Shown here in pieces: positions 8,201 through 15,590 of a DNA stretch of 64,000 nt. Position numbers and translations under genes: made by a program. This DNA is from Edaphobacillus lindanitolerans (lineage in GTDB: Bacteria > Bacillota > Bacilli > Bacillales_A > Planococcaceae). The first letter of the stretch is position 1; every line of letters begins with the position of its first letter. A model generated the notes under the pieces. It made no database searches and had not been told where the DNA came from. It saw only the letters and a program-made list of their open reading frames with translations. The DNA lies in assembly GCF_900156305.1 (NCBI RefSeq), contig NZ_FTPL01000001.1:930001-994000 (forward strand). The letters run 5' to 3'.

Positions 8201-9809
8201 CGCTTACTGTCCATTTGAAGCGGTCGGGACTGGCATGGACGTTGCGGCCATTGAGCGTAGCTGCTGTTTCCAGAGAAACCTGTTCACCCCGCTTTACAGT
8301 CAGCGCCTGTTGGACGAACTTTAAATCTGTCAACTTGTCCGTCACAGTAATCGCCGAGGAACCGGCCGCCCCGTCAACCGACGCAAGGATTTCGCCTCTG
8401 ATTCCGGTATTTCCTGCAGTGAAGTTGCCTTGGCCATCCACACTGCCGGCAGTTGGATCAGAAACCTTCCAGGTAGGAACTGTTTTCACTTCGACGGGAT
8501 TATAAGCAGCATCCATTCCTTTGGCAGCGAATGATTGTGTGCTGCCTGCCAAAATCAGGGAGTGATCCGGTTTCACGGCCAGCTGGCTCAGACTGCCTTC
8601 TTCCGCTGTGGAGATGACAAAGAACGAATTTGCCACCGTGCGCTCATAGCCGTCGGATGGGCTGTTCTTCACGGTGAGTTCCGCATCACCCGGCTCTCGG
8701 CTGACGAATGTGGAGGACCCGCCTCCGTCCAGGTTAAGCGCATCTTTCGCCCCCAGTTCGAGCATCAGGTCTCTGAGTTCGAACATTGTAATTCCTTCAG
8801 AGAATCTGGGCTGGCGGCCGTCCACTACCACGAAGAAAACACTTTTGTCTTCGCGGATTCCAACAGCGGTCCGCGGTGCCTTCGCTGTCGTGAAGCTGTT
8901 TTCCCGGATGGACGCAGGGGCTCCGTCTTTTGTCAGGATGTATTGCCCCCCAAGCGCCTGGGTGACTTCCTTCCATGCAGGGTCGACGTTAGTATGGAAT
9001 ATCACTTGATCACCCGTTTTCAGACCGTTCAGATGTTCTGCGGCCGCTCCAGCAGCGGACAGGACAATCTCTCCTTCATTGACCGGCTGATCCCCTGTGT
9101 TATGTACCACTTTCCCGACGACGCCGGTCACCTGGCCGATGGTTCGGACATCACGCTCGATACCCTTTACAATCACCTCGATGCCGCCGTCGTCTGTTCC
9201 GGTTGTCTGTTGTTCGGATGTGTAGGCAACCAACTCATCGGCACCGCGCGGCTGATTGATCCCTTTCAGGGTCCGTTCCTCCCCTCCAATTCCAACAGAA
9301 AACGAAGCATCCGGGTAGCCGATGATTCCTTCCCCATTCGCTTTAATCCCGAACGATTCGGTTGATCCGGCCTTCAATAGCCTTCCTTCCTGGATGACGG
9401 TCCCGTTTGGCATCCCGTTCGCCGTGTTGTAAAAATCACCGTTCACCCCGCCAACCACCACGTGGCCCGGAACGGAGACGGCCGCCGCCTGCTGCCGGAC
9501 GGTCTGCATGCCAAATCGGTCTCCATCGGGCATCCCTGCCTGCAGATGGATACTCGGAATGCCGATATCAACATCCATCACAGAAACCTGTTGACGGCCG
9601 CCGGACCCGTCCAGGATCAAGTTCGTTTCCGTCACCCCGGGCGCGATCGTTTTCGACCACTCATCAATCAACGTTCCGAGTGAATGTTCCTCACCGATTT
9701 CTGCATGTACAACCGGTGTCGCCGCAGTAATTGGCAGAACCAAAACCTGGACGAATAGAAGCACCGCAAAGAATGGAGCCAGTAAACCACGTCTTTGATC
9801 TGATAACAA
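5286..9809 (-). CDS. Secreted multidomain phosphodiester glycosidase / metallophosphoesterase
   Basis: A 1507-residue exported protein starting at TTG 9809, six bases after AGGAGGG. Domains in order: signal peptide (1-36, ending VHA); NAGPA/DUF2233 phosphodiester glycosidase domain (about 110-395, with GVNGDFYN and NLDGGGSSTF); two Big-type Ig domains (about 400-575); jelly-roll carbohydrate-binding-like region opening with ETFEDGLDKW (about 578-735); Ig-like domain; cohesin-like beta domain (about 842-985); carboxypeptidase-regulatory-like domain interrupted by a bacterial SH3 domain (about 990-1115); Fn3 domain as in purple acid phosphatases; and a C-terminal calcineurin-like phosphoesterase with MGDTQ, HVGDMID, VGNHE and SGHDHAY. 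Both enzymes attack sugar-phosphate links. The gene follows the muropeptide cassette, so wall glycopolymer turnover is likely but unproven. Confidence 0.85.
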   Translation of the reverse strand: MLSDQRRGLLAPFFAVLLFVQVLVLPITAATPVVHAEIGEEHSLGTLIDEWSKTIAPGVTETNLILDGSGGRQQVSVMDVDIGIPSIHLQAGMPDGDRFGMQTVRQQAAAVSVPGHVVVGGVNGDFYNTANGMPNGTVIQEGRLLKAGSTESFGIKANGEGIIGYPDASFSVGIGGEERTLKGINQPRGADELVAYTSEQQTTGTDDGGIEVIVKGIERDVRTIGQVTGVVGKVVHNTGDQPVNEGEIVLSAAGAAAEHLNGLKTGDQVIFHTNVDPAWKEVTQALGGQYILTKDGAPASIRENSFTTAKAPRTAVGIREDKSVFFVVVDGRQPRFSEGITMFELRDLMLELGAKDALNLDGGGSSTFVSREPGDAELTVKNSPSDGYERTVANSFFVISTAEEGSLSQLAVKPDHSLILAGSTQSFAAKGMDAAYNPVEVKTVPTWKVSDPTAGSVDGQGNFTAGNTGIRGEILASVDGAAGSSAITVTDKLTDLKFVQQALTVKRGEQVSLETAATLNGRNVHASPDRFKWTVSGEIGSVDDKGVFTAADTTGSGTITVSHGDVSDTMAVQVGKMPVILETFEDGLDKWTASGARYNSVSIDQTTYPEPARFGNHALKLNYDFIGTIGTSGAYAHTKEPVEIEGYPEKIGMWVYGDGAGHWLRSQMRDGNNNAFALDYATDMDWKGWKYVEADVPPGKETPLKLDLAVRLMETKNENKNAGAIYVDNIRAVYGETDDDLINPELSQEMPAQDEVLATNEFKISVTAKDDEGGTGINPERIYMDLDGIRVQHSFNEETGEVSYVPEEAFLDGYHQVKVAVQDRFGNESEKTWVFEVNSGNEGVKPVFEEKAYVGSPYTIGIQGSSLETMDRISLSFEFDPGQLDTASELALNPAISAKHVVRNEIDEHGRIHLELKGLSGISGIQDINELAEIPFVIPLAGKDEATIRFVDGEVQVVGESTSRKVFMPDIRANIAAHLAIGIDRASTGFSSKIKVMDESGRPVKDAEVHVVSPDRELARIKSKIAPLYERPDQASPVITELEKKEYAVILKQADGWLEVGTSGRNGWIRADQAVIEPWQLGRTDSKGEFKTDKLSLNPGKLIVQAVKDKRYSLQTNVEVLSHLGTGKPEQLNLTFADQANARNITWTTSPATTDTVVEFVPAKQFGQSGFSGKKVKRTKGKSVPHAFDAGEIQVHSAKLKGLNPQEEYIYRAGDGTAEGWSEAGRFTTAPKKAEAFNFILMGDTQAPPNQTEQGFGLFTDLFKKAKAEYPDAAFMMHVGDMIDDGNLYSHWSAFFESMKDPSLAASTPIVPTVGNHENIGNGVETYRQLFKTPENGPEEFKGTVYSFDYGNAHFAVLNTETTIEGLELQADWLKENMAKSKKQWKIAVFHRAPYYSNPQGGSENVREIFTKAMDDADIDLAISGHDHAYVRTMPLKNGKKEDDGTTYLIAGSTGSKFYPTTPQDYMEKFFDEKTQIYTNVAVEDNSIRLLSKTRDGRIVDDFTISK

Positions 9810-9938
9810 TGGAATCCCTCCTGGTTATAGGCAATACAATTCAACTCTAACTGTGTAATATTGCTGCAGTGTAAAGAGAGTGTGAAAGATCAGGATTAAC
9901 TTGCCTGTACACGGAAAATGGTTGTTTCTTGAGAATGC

Positions 9939-10053
9939 AAAAAGCAAGGACGATGGTGGTCTCCGCGATAGCCTGCCGGCCGATGTCCTGCACGGCTGTA
10001 TGCCGGAGGGGTCGGTGGCTGGCTCGTGGAACACGACCAAGGTCCTTGCTTTT
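9939..10053. other. Structured inverted-repeat element between namZ and the 1507-residue gene
   Basis: AAAAGCAAGGAC (9940-9951) and GTCCTTGCTTTT (10042-10053) are a perfect 12-bp inverted repeat enclosing 90 bp that is itself GC-rich and foldable. On the minus strand an inner TGGTC/GACCA pair continues the stem, and CCGGC/GCCGG forms an internal hairpin. Read on the minus strand the outer stem ends in TTTTT, so it could end the namZ transcript. The flanking T and A runs would also allow termination on the other strand. No known riboswitch motif was recognised. A small non-coding RNA or miniature mobile element are alternatives. Confidence 0.5.
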
Positions 10054-10096
10054 CTCTGAGGTATCGCCTTTTCAGACGACTCCGAAGTGGTATCCG

Positions 10097-11368
10097 TCAA
10101 TAGATCAGATACTGTTTTCTCACTTTCTCAAATTTCTTCAGCTCATTCTTCCATTGAGCCTTCATTTCCTCCACGCTCATTCCATTTTCGATCCCTTCCC
10201 GGATCCAGCCATTGCCGATCAGGTTATCGAAGAACGCGGTCAGCGTGACGTCTTCCGGATACAGGTCATGCACTGTTTTCACGATGTGCAGCCCGGTTTC
10301 GACCGGCTGGTACTTGTCCCGGTCCGTCACGTGGATCTGCACGCCGTGTGACAGCTTGCCCGAGTGCTTCGAGAACGTCGGCGTAAAGGAGGCGGCGCGG
10401 AACTTGACGCCCGGCAGCTGCAGATCGTTCAGCGCGGCGGCCAGCTCCGTACTGTTCACGAACGGGGCGCCGATCAGCTCGAACGGTTTTGTCGTGCCCC
10501 TTCCCTCGGACAGGTTCGTTCCTTCCACCAGGGCGGCGCCCGGATAGACGAGCGCAGTCTCGAGTGTCGGCATGTTCGGAGACGGCATCACAAATGGCAA
10601 TCCGGTGTCGTCAAAGTACGCCTTGCGTTTCCATCCCTTCATTTCCACCACCGTCAGGTCTGCCCCGATCCCGAATTCCGTGTTGAACAGACGGGCCAGT
10701 TCGCCGACGGTCATGCCATGCCGGAGCGGGATTGCATACTGTCCGACGAACGATGCAAATTCAGGATCGAGCACCGGGCCCTCCACCTTCTCCCCGCCGA
10801 GCGGGTTTGGCCGGTCGAGCACCACGAACGGAATGCCGTTCTCATTGGCAGCTTCCATGGCAAGCGCCATCGTGTAGATGTAGGTGTAGAAGCGGGTTCC
10901 GACATCCTGGATGTCAAACAGCAGGACATCCACGCCCTCGAGCATTTCCGGCGTCGGCTTTCTCGTCTTTCCGTAAAGGCTGTACACCGGAAGTCCGGTC
11001 ACCTCGTCGATGTAATACTCCACATACTGGCCGGCCTGCGCATCCCCGCGGACGCCGTGCTCCGGTCCGTAAAGGGCCGTGAGCTCGACTTCCGGGTCAT
11101 TGTGCAGCAGGTCGACGATGCTGTTCAAATCCTTGTCCACGCCGGTCGGGTTCGTGATCAGCCCGACCTTCTTCCCGCGGATCAAATCTTTCTGATCACC
11201 GAGCAGCACGTCCACACCGAGGGAAATTTCGTTCCCTTTGCCGCCTTTCTTGTGGTCCTGTGACTTTCCGTTCCCCTTGTCGTGATCGGCCCATGCGACC
11301 GACACCATCGACACCACGAGCAGTGCCGTCAGCAGGAACATCAAGGATTTCTTCATCCCCACGTTCAT
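10097..11368 (-). CDS. namZ: NamZ, exo-beta-N-acetylmuramidase (DUF1343/YbbC family)
   Basis: A 423-residue exported protein. After the signal peptide (KKSLMFLLTALLVVSMVSVAWA) and a Lys/His-rich linker comes the DUF1343 domain, with GLITNPTGVDKDL, LYGPEHGVRGDAQAG, FDIQDVGTRFYTYIY and VVLDRPNPLGG. In Bacillus subtilis NamZ removes non-reducing-end N-acetylmuramic acid from wall glycan fragments after NagZ has cut off N-acetylglucosamine. Here it lies ten bases after nagZ, as in the B. subtilis amiE-nagZ-namZ order. The first ATG nearly touches the GAGGGGGA site; the ATG four codons later (11356) is an equally possible start. Confidence 0.9.
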   Translation of the reverse strand: MNVGMKKSLMFLLTALLVVSMVSVAWADHDKGNGKSQDHKKGGKGNEISLGVDVLLGDQKDLIRGKKVGLITNPTGVDKDLNSIVDLLHNDPEVELTALYGPEHGVRGDAQAGQYVEYYIDEVTGLPVYSLYGKTRKPTPEMLEGVDVLLFDIQDVGTRFYTYIYTMALAMEAANENGIPFVVLDRPNPLGGEKVEGPVLDPEFASFVGQYAIPLRHGMTVGELARLFNTEFGIGADLTVVEMKGWKRKAYFDDTGLPFVMPSPNMPTLETALVYPGAALVEGTNLSEGRGTTKPFELIGAPFVNSTELAAALNDLQLPGVKFRAASFTPTFSKHSGKLSHGVQIHVTDRDKYQPVETGLHIVKTVHDLYPEDVTLTAFFDNLIGNGWIREGIENGMSVEEMKAQWKNELKKFEKVRKQYLIY

Positions 11369-11378
11369 TCCCCCTCGC

Positions 11379-13475
11379 TTAATAAGTCAGTCCGTGCCCG
11401 TATCCGTACAGGACGCCGCCGTCTGTTCCCGGAATCGTCACCGGAAGCAGTCCGCTCGGTGCGACTTCACCGAACAGGATCCCTGCGGTCGCCCTGAAGC
11501 TCGCTGTCCGGAAGCTGTACTGGGCGAGATACGCGTCAACGTCCGGATAGGCCATGATGTCATACGGATTCCGGATGCCGGCCGCGATCACCGGAGTTTC
11601 AGTTTCCGCTTTCAACTGATTGACCATCCGCATCTGGGCATTGTCCGGAGAGCGCTGCGCCACCGTGGAAGTCACCGTTCCTGCAACCACCGCCTTCGCC
11701 GCCCTCACCTGATCCAGCTGTTCCTCCGTCAGAGGACCGGTCGTCTTGATCAGCACCGTATTCTCATGCTTTTCCTTCACCGCCCCATATAGATCCTCAA
11801 TGTACGTATTCCCGACGACTACGATTCGGTCATCCGCCGCAGGGGCCAGAGGCAGCACGCTGTCATTCTTCACGAGCGTCACGGACTTTTCCGCCACTTG
11901 CCGTTCGATTTCTTTGTGCTCATCCGAACCGACGACTTCCAGCGCATTTGAAATCTTTTCATCCAGGCTTTCCGGATTTTCTTCCTTCAAGATGCCCCTC
12001 TTCAGCTTCAATTCAAGAATCCGTGCAACCGAAGCTTCGATTCGCTCCTCGGAAATCTCTCCGGAACGCACAGCATCGTACACACCGTTTGCGACATCTT
12101 CCAGCCCGACCGGCATGAGCACGATATCGGTACCCGCCTGGATGGCCTTGATGACCGCATCCACCGGACCGAAGTGATCGGCGATCGCCTGCATGTTCAG
12201 TGCGTCCGTGAAGATCAATCCTTCGTAGCCCATTTCCTCGCGCACAAGCTCCGTCAAGACTTTATGGGAGAGCGTTGCCGGAAGATTAATTTCCGTCCCG
12301 TCTTTCTTCGAGATCACCTTTGTATCATCGATCTTGGGGAACGTGACATGTGCAGTCAGAAGCGCATCGACCCCTTCATCCATCGCCTTGCGGAATGGCA
12401 TGAGCTCCACTTCCATCAGCCGCTCTTTGTCATACGGCACTTCCGGAAGGCCAAGATGGGAATCCACCGCCGTGTCTCCGTGCCCCGGGAAATGCTTGAC
12501 CGTCGCCGCGGTCCCCGTGTCCTGAACCCCTTTCACATAAGAAATGCCGAGTTCCGCGACCAGTTCAGGGTCCTCGCCGAACGAGCGGACCCCGATGACC
12601 GGGTTGTCCGGATTGTTGTTGATGTCGAGAGACGGGGCCAGGTTGAAGTTGATGCCGAGTGAAGCAAGCTCTTCCCCGATCACCCGTCCGGTGTCATAGG
12701 CGAGTTCCGGGGAGCGCGTTGCACCGAGCGCCATGTTGCCGGGCATATCCGTCCCTGACTGCAGCCGGGTGACGATTCCGCCTTCCTGGTCAATCGTCAG
12801 GAACATGCCGTACTTGTCGGACGCTGCCTGGTAGGCATCTGCAAGCCTCGTCGTCTGCTCGGTCGTCACGACGTTTTCACGGAACAGGATGACGCCGCCA
12901 AGATGATAGTCTTTTACAAGCCGTTCGATTTCGGGAAGCATTTCCGTCACGTTCTTGCCTTTCCAAGTCCGGAAGTCCGGCATGAGCATCTGCCCGACCT
13001 TTTCCTCCATCGTCATCTGGGAGATGGCGTGGCCGATGAGGTCATGGCGGTCGCCTCCCTCCTTCACGAGTGAAGCCACCACAGGCGGCTTGCCTTTGCC
13101 CGTCCTTGCACCCGGATCCGGCTTCGCCTGTACGGCGATCCGGTCGGACATGTCCCCGTCCTTCACTCCGATGAATGTCTTGCCCGGCTTCCCGGTGACC
13201 GTGACATTCCCGGCTCCGTCCACCGTTGCGACATTCCCATTCGAAGTGGTCCATTCAACATCATCTGTCTTCACGAAATGCCCGTCATCATACACCCGAA
13301 GTGCAGTGAGCTGCAGCCCGTCTTCCCCGATCCGGGTGTCCATCTCCGGCACATTCTGAAGAATGACCAGGTCCGATGCGTCCGGCTTTACCGCTGCATT
13401 CACTCCAGTTGCCATTGGTGTCAACGAAAGTGCAGCCAGCAGCGGCACCATCAGTAATTTCTTGAATTTCCGCAT
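11379..13475 (-). CDS. nagZ: NagZ, exported beta-N-acetylglucosaminidase (GH3)
   Basis: A 698-residue glycoside hydrolase family 3 enzyme with a signal peptide (1-28) and an N-terminal Big-type Ig domain (about 33-118) not needed for catalysis. The catalytic barrel carries KHFPGHGDT and the Asp-His dyad D338-H340 in AVDSHLG; the nucleophile is D424 in IFTDALNM. These match the B. subtilis NagZ residues D232, H234 and D318 with one constant offset. It removes terminal N-acetylglucosamine from muropeptides outside the cell. It lies in an operon with amiE 19 bp before it and namZ 10 bp after it. GGAGAGGTGACTC precedes the ATG. Confidence 0.92.
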   Translation of the reverse strand: MRKFKKLLMVPLLAALSLTPMATGVNAAVKPDASDLVILQNVPEMDTRIGEDGLQLTALRVYDDGHFVKTDDVEWTTSNGNVATVDGAGNVTVTGKPGKTFIGVKDGDMSDRIAVQAKPDPGARTGKGKPPVVASLVKEGGDRHDLIGHAISQMTMEEKVGQMLMPDFRTWKGKNVTEMLPEIERLVKDYHLGGVILFRENVVTTEQTTRLADAYQAASDKYGMFLTIDQEGGIVTRLQSGTDMPGNMALGATRSPELAYDTGRVIGEELASLGINFNLAPSLDINNNPDNPVIGVRSFGEDPELVAELGISYVKGVQDTGTAATVKHFPGHGDTAVDSHLGLPEVPYDKERLMEVELMPFRKAMDEGVDALLTAHVTFPKIDDTKVISKKDGTEINLPATLSHKVLTELVREEMGYEGLIFTDALNMQAIADHFGPVDAVIKAIQAGTDIVLMPVGLEDVANGVYDAVRSGEISEERIEASVARILELKLKRGILKEENPESLDEKISNALEVVGSDEHKEIERQVAEKSVTLVKNDSVLPLAPAADDRIVVVGNTYIEDLYGAVKEKHENTVLIKTTGPLTEEQLDQVRAAKAVVAGTVTSTVAQRSPDNAQMRMVNQLKAETETPVIAAGIRNPYDIMAYPDVDAYLAQYSFRTASFRATAGILFGEVAPSGLLPVTIPGTDGGVLYGYGHGLTY

Positions 13476-13494
13476 GAGTCACCTCTCCTATTCA

Positions 13495-15141
13495 TCAGTA
13501 TCCCCTGAGTTTCCATCCTTCTGTATCCTGGATCGGTTTGATGTCTTTCCCGTCGGCCTGCACCCGGCCGACATACCAGCCGCGGCCGTTCACGGTTGCA
13601 TCGGTCGCATAGCGGAATCGGACAAACTGGCTGTTTGCCGGGAGTTCCGCCGTCATCCGCTTCACCTCTCCGCCATTGCCCGTGAGCGGGGCCATGATCT
13701 CTGTCCAGTTCACTCCGTCTGCCGAGGCTTCCACCCGGCCGAAGTCCGATCCGTCCTCAAGGCGGTGCCACGACTGGAATGAAATACGGGATGCGCCCTT
13801 CTCCACATTGAATTGCAGATCACGCTCCATCTTGTCCCCGTAGCCGGAGAACCACATCGTCTCTTTTTTCGGAAGCGGTGCCGGTATGGCATCTGCGACG
13901 GATTGCGCAACCGCCCTCCTGATCGCATTCAAGGAAATGGTGTTCCTCGACGGATGCACCCGGTTTGTGAGCAGTATGGCGATCGTCTGGTTTTTCTTGC
14001 TGACGACGATGCTGGTGCCGGTGTAGCCTGTGTGTCCTGCCGTGTTGTCATCCGCAAGTGCGTCCATGTACCAGCCCTGGTTCAGCTCCCAGCCGAGGCC
14101 GTGGTCGTTGCCGGGGAAGTCCGGAATCTGGTTTTCCTCCAGCAGGCGGACCGTTTCCGGCTTCAGGATCCGCTTCCCGCCGTAACGGCCGTCGTTCAGG
14201 AACATGTGGGCAAACTTCGCCAGGTCCGTTGCCGTCGAGAACACACCCGCGTGGCCCGCCACGCCGTCGAGCGACCAGGCATTCTCATCATGGACGCTTC
14301 CCCAGACAAGGCCGCGTCCGATTTCCGGCTGATATTCCGTCGCGGCAATCCGGTGCTTCAGAGATGCAGGCGGGTTGTACATCGTATCCTTCATGCCGAG
14401 CGGCCCCGTGATCTCGTCTTTGATGAATCGATCAAGCCGCTTTCCGGACAGCCGCTCGACGATCGTGCCGAGCGTGATCATGTTCAGGTCGCTGTACGTG
14501 TACGTCGTCCCGGGAGGATTCGCGAGCGGATAGCGCAGGGCGATATCGATCCGGTCCTCACGGGTTTTCCCCTGGCTGTGCAGCGGGACCCAAGCTGTGA
14601 AGCCGGATGTGTGGGTCATAAGCTGACGGATCGTCACGGCTTCCTTCCCGTTGTCGGCGAACTCCGGAAGGTACCGGGCGACCGGATCATCCAGGTTGAA
14701 CGCCCCGCGTTCATACAGCTTCATCGCCGCGGTCGTCGTAAAGATCTTGCTGATGGACGCCAGGTCGAAGATCGTTTCCTCGGTCATGGCGACCGGATCC
14801 TCCATCTTTGTAAACTTGTCGTCCGTGTAAAGTGCCGAATAGCCATACGCATCATTCTTGACGATATGACCGTTCTTCGCCACAAGCACCACGGCGCCCG
14901 GCAGTGTCTTTTCCGCCATCCCTTTCTCGATCGCACCGTCAATCGCATCCAATGGCGCCTGCACCATCCCCGCTCCGTTCACCGAACCCGGATGCAGCAC
15001 CGGCGACATCGGCCCCGGCCGGTCCCATACCTTGGCTCCGTTCCCGCCCCCGTCCGCCAGAACCGGTGCCATCTGGACGGAGCCTGCCATCATCACACCC
15101 GCCAAAACTGCGGCCACCGCAGCCTTCCTGATCTTCCGCAT
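13495..15141 (-). CDS. amiE: AmiE-like exported serine hydrolase (N-acetylmuramyl-L-alanine amidase, class C beta-lactamase fold)
   Basis: About 548 residues: signal peptide, class C beta-lactamase/AmiE domain, and a C-terminal discoidin-like domain of about 130 residues (from ETMWFSGYGDKMERDLQF). Catalytic motifs are SISK (near residue 130), YSDLN and HTGYTG. In B. subtilis AmiE (YbbE, 441 residues) cuts the peptide from MurNAc, and the genes follow the order amiE-nagZ-namZ seen here. The extra C-terminal domain may bind wall glycan. A longer frame starts at 15162, but the ATG at 15141 has AGGAG five bases upstream and is preferred. A cre-like box lies just upstream. Confidence 0.85.
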   Translation of the reverse strand: MRKIRKAAVAAVLAGVMMAGSVQMAPVLADGGGNGAKVWDRPGPMSPVLHPGSVNGAGMVQAPLDAIDGAIEKGMAEKTLPGAVVLVAKNGHIVKNDAYGYSALYTDDKFTKMEDPVAMTEETIFDLASISKIFTTTAAMKLYERGAFNLDDPVARYLPEFADNGKEAVTIRQLMTHTSGFTAWVPLHSQGKTREDRIDIALRYPLANPPGTTYTYSDLNMITLGTIVERLSGKRLDRFIKDEITGPLGMKDTMYNPPASLKHRIAATEYQPEIGRGLVWGSVHDENAWSLDGVAGHAGVFSTATDLAKFAHMFLNDGRYGGKRILKPETVRLLEENQIPDFPGNDHGLGWELNQGWYMDALADDNTAGHTGYTGTSIVVSKKNQTIAILLTNRVHPSRNTISLNAIRRAVAQSVADAIPAPLPKKETMWFSGYGDKMERDLQFNVEKGASRISFQSWHRLEDGSDFGRVEASADGVNWTEIMAPLTGNGGEVKRMTAELPANSQFVRFRYATDATVNGRGWYVGRVQADGKDIKPIQDTEGWKLRGY

Positions 15142-15167
15142 CTTTTCTCCTGCCTTCCTCATAGAAT

Positions 15168-15181
15168 TGTCAGCGCTTTCA
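15168..15181 (-). promoter_or_regulatory. Candidate cre (CcpA) site upstream of amiE
   Basis: On the minus strand TGAAAGCGCTGACA matches the CcpA operator pattern TGWAARCGYTWNCW with one mismatch. It sits about 27 bp upstream of the amiE start, where it could put muropeptide salvage under catabolite repression. Confidence 0.5.
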
Positions 15182-15343
15182 GCTAGATTATCTGACTATT
15201 CAAAAGGCGTCTATCATACGGAAGTACTTGATGCAGGCCGGTATGCCTGGAAAACAGGGCGATAGCCCCGGTTCTAATTGTTCATTTTTGGTTCAGTTCC
15301 GGAAACGTTCATTTTGCTTCATTTGAATGTGCCGATCCTATCG

Positions 15344-15386
15344 AAAAAGACGCCTCCCCGGCCTTTTGGGCCACGCGGGAAGCGTC
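15344..15386 (-). terminator. Terminator downstream of repeat array 1 and the 15591-16898 regulator
   Basis: GACGC(C)TCCC (15349-15358) pairs with GGGA(A)GCGTC (15377-15386), with an inner GGCC/GGCC stem. Read on the minus strand it ends in TTTTT (15348-15344). Repeat array 1 therefore lies between the regulator's stop codon and its terminator, so it is probably transcribed as 3' UTR. Confidence 0.8.
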
Positions 15387-15407
15387 CTTTATAGACGATG
15401 ATTTGTT

Positions 15408-15565
15408 GAGTCCCTACCAATTATTCATGTGTCGCTACCAAACCTTTACGAGTCCCTACCAATCACCCGTGAGTCGCTACCAAACCCTGATGAGTCCCTA
15501 CCAATCCCGCTTGAGTCGTTACCACTGACTCGATAATCGCCACGAATCATCTACGAATCACTAAC
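15408..15565 (+). repeat. Array 1 of 21-bp-period repeats (core GAGTCCCTACC)
   Basis: Eight units begin at 15408, 15429, 15450, 15471, 15492, 15513, 15534 and 15555, exactly 21 bp apart. The first 11 to 13 bases of each unit are conserved (GAGTCCCTACCAA) and the other 8 to 10 vary. Units alternate between GAGTCCCTACCAAT (1, 3, 5) and G[AT]GTCGCTACCAAA or a near relative (2, 4, 6), giving a 42-bp higher-order repeat; units 7 and 8 are decayed. It has the short period and absent spacers of a tandem repeat, not a CRISPR. The same family recurs at 53066 and 62572. Confidence 0.85.
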
Positions 15566-15590
15566 TCCTGCCGCGTGCTCCGCCTGCAGG

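Noticed and set aside
9939-10053. SRP RNA, T-box, cobalamin, glycine, c-di-GMP or TPP riboswitch
   Set aside because: None of the conserved core motifs of these RNAs was found on either strand, so it is kept only as a structured element.
10364-11263. A 299-codon frame antisense to namZ
   Set aside because: Shadow of the namZ codon pattern; no known domain and no start signal.
13813-15186. A 457-codon frame on the plus strand antisense to amiE
   Set aside because: Opposite-strand frame created by high-GC codon use. The amiE product on the other strand has clear domains, a ribosome site and operon context.
15408-15565. CRISPR array
   Set aside because: The period is only 21 bp, the core is degenerate and the variable part is 8-10 bp, far too short for spacers; no cas genes are nearby.
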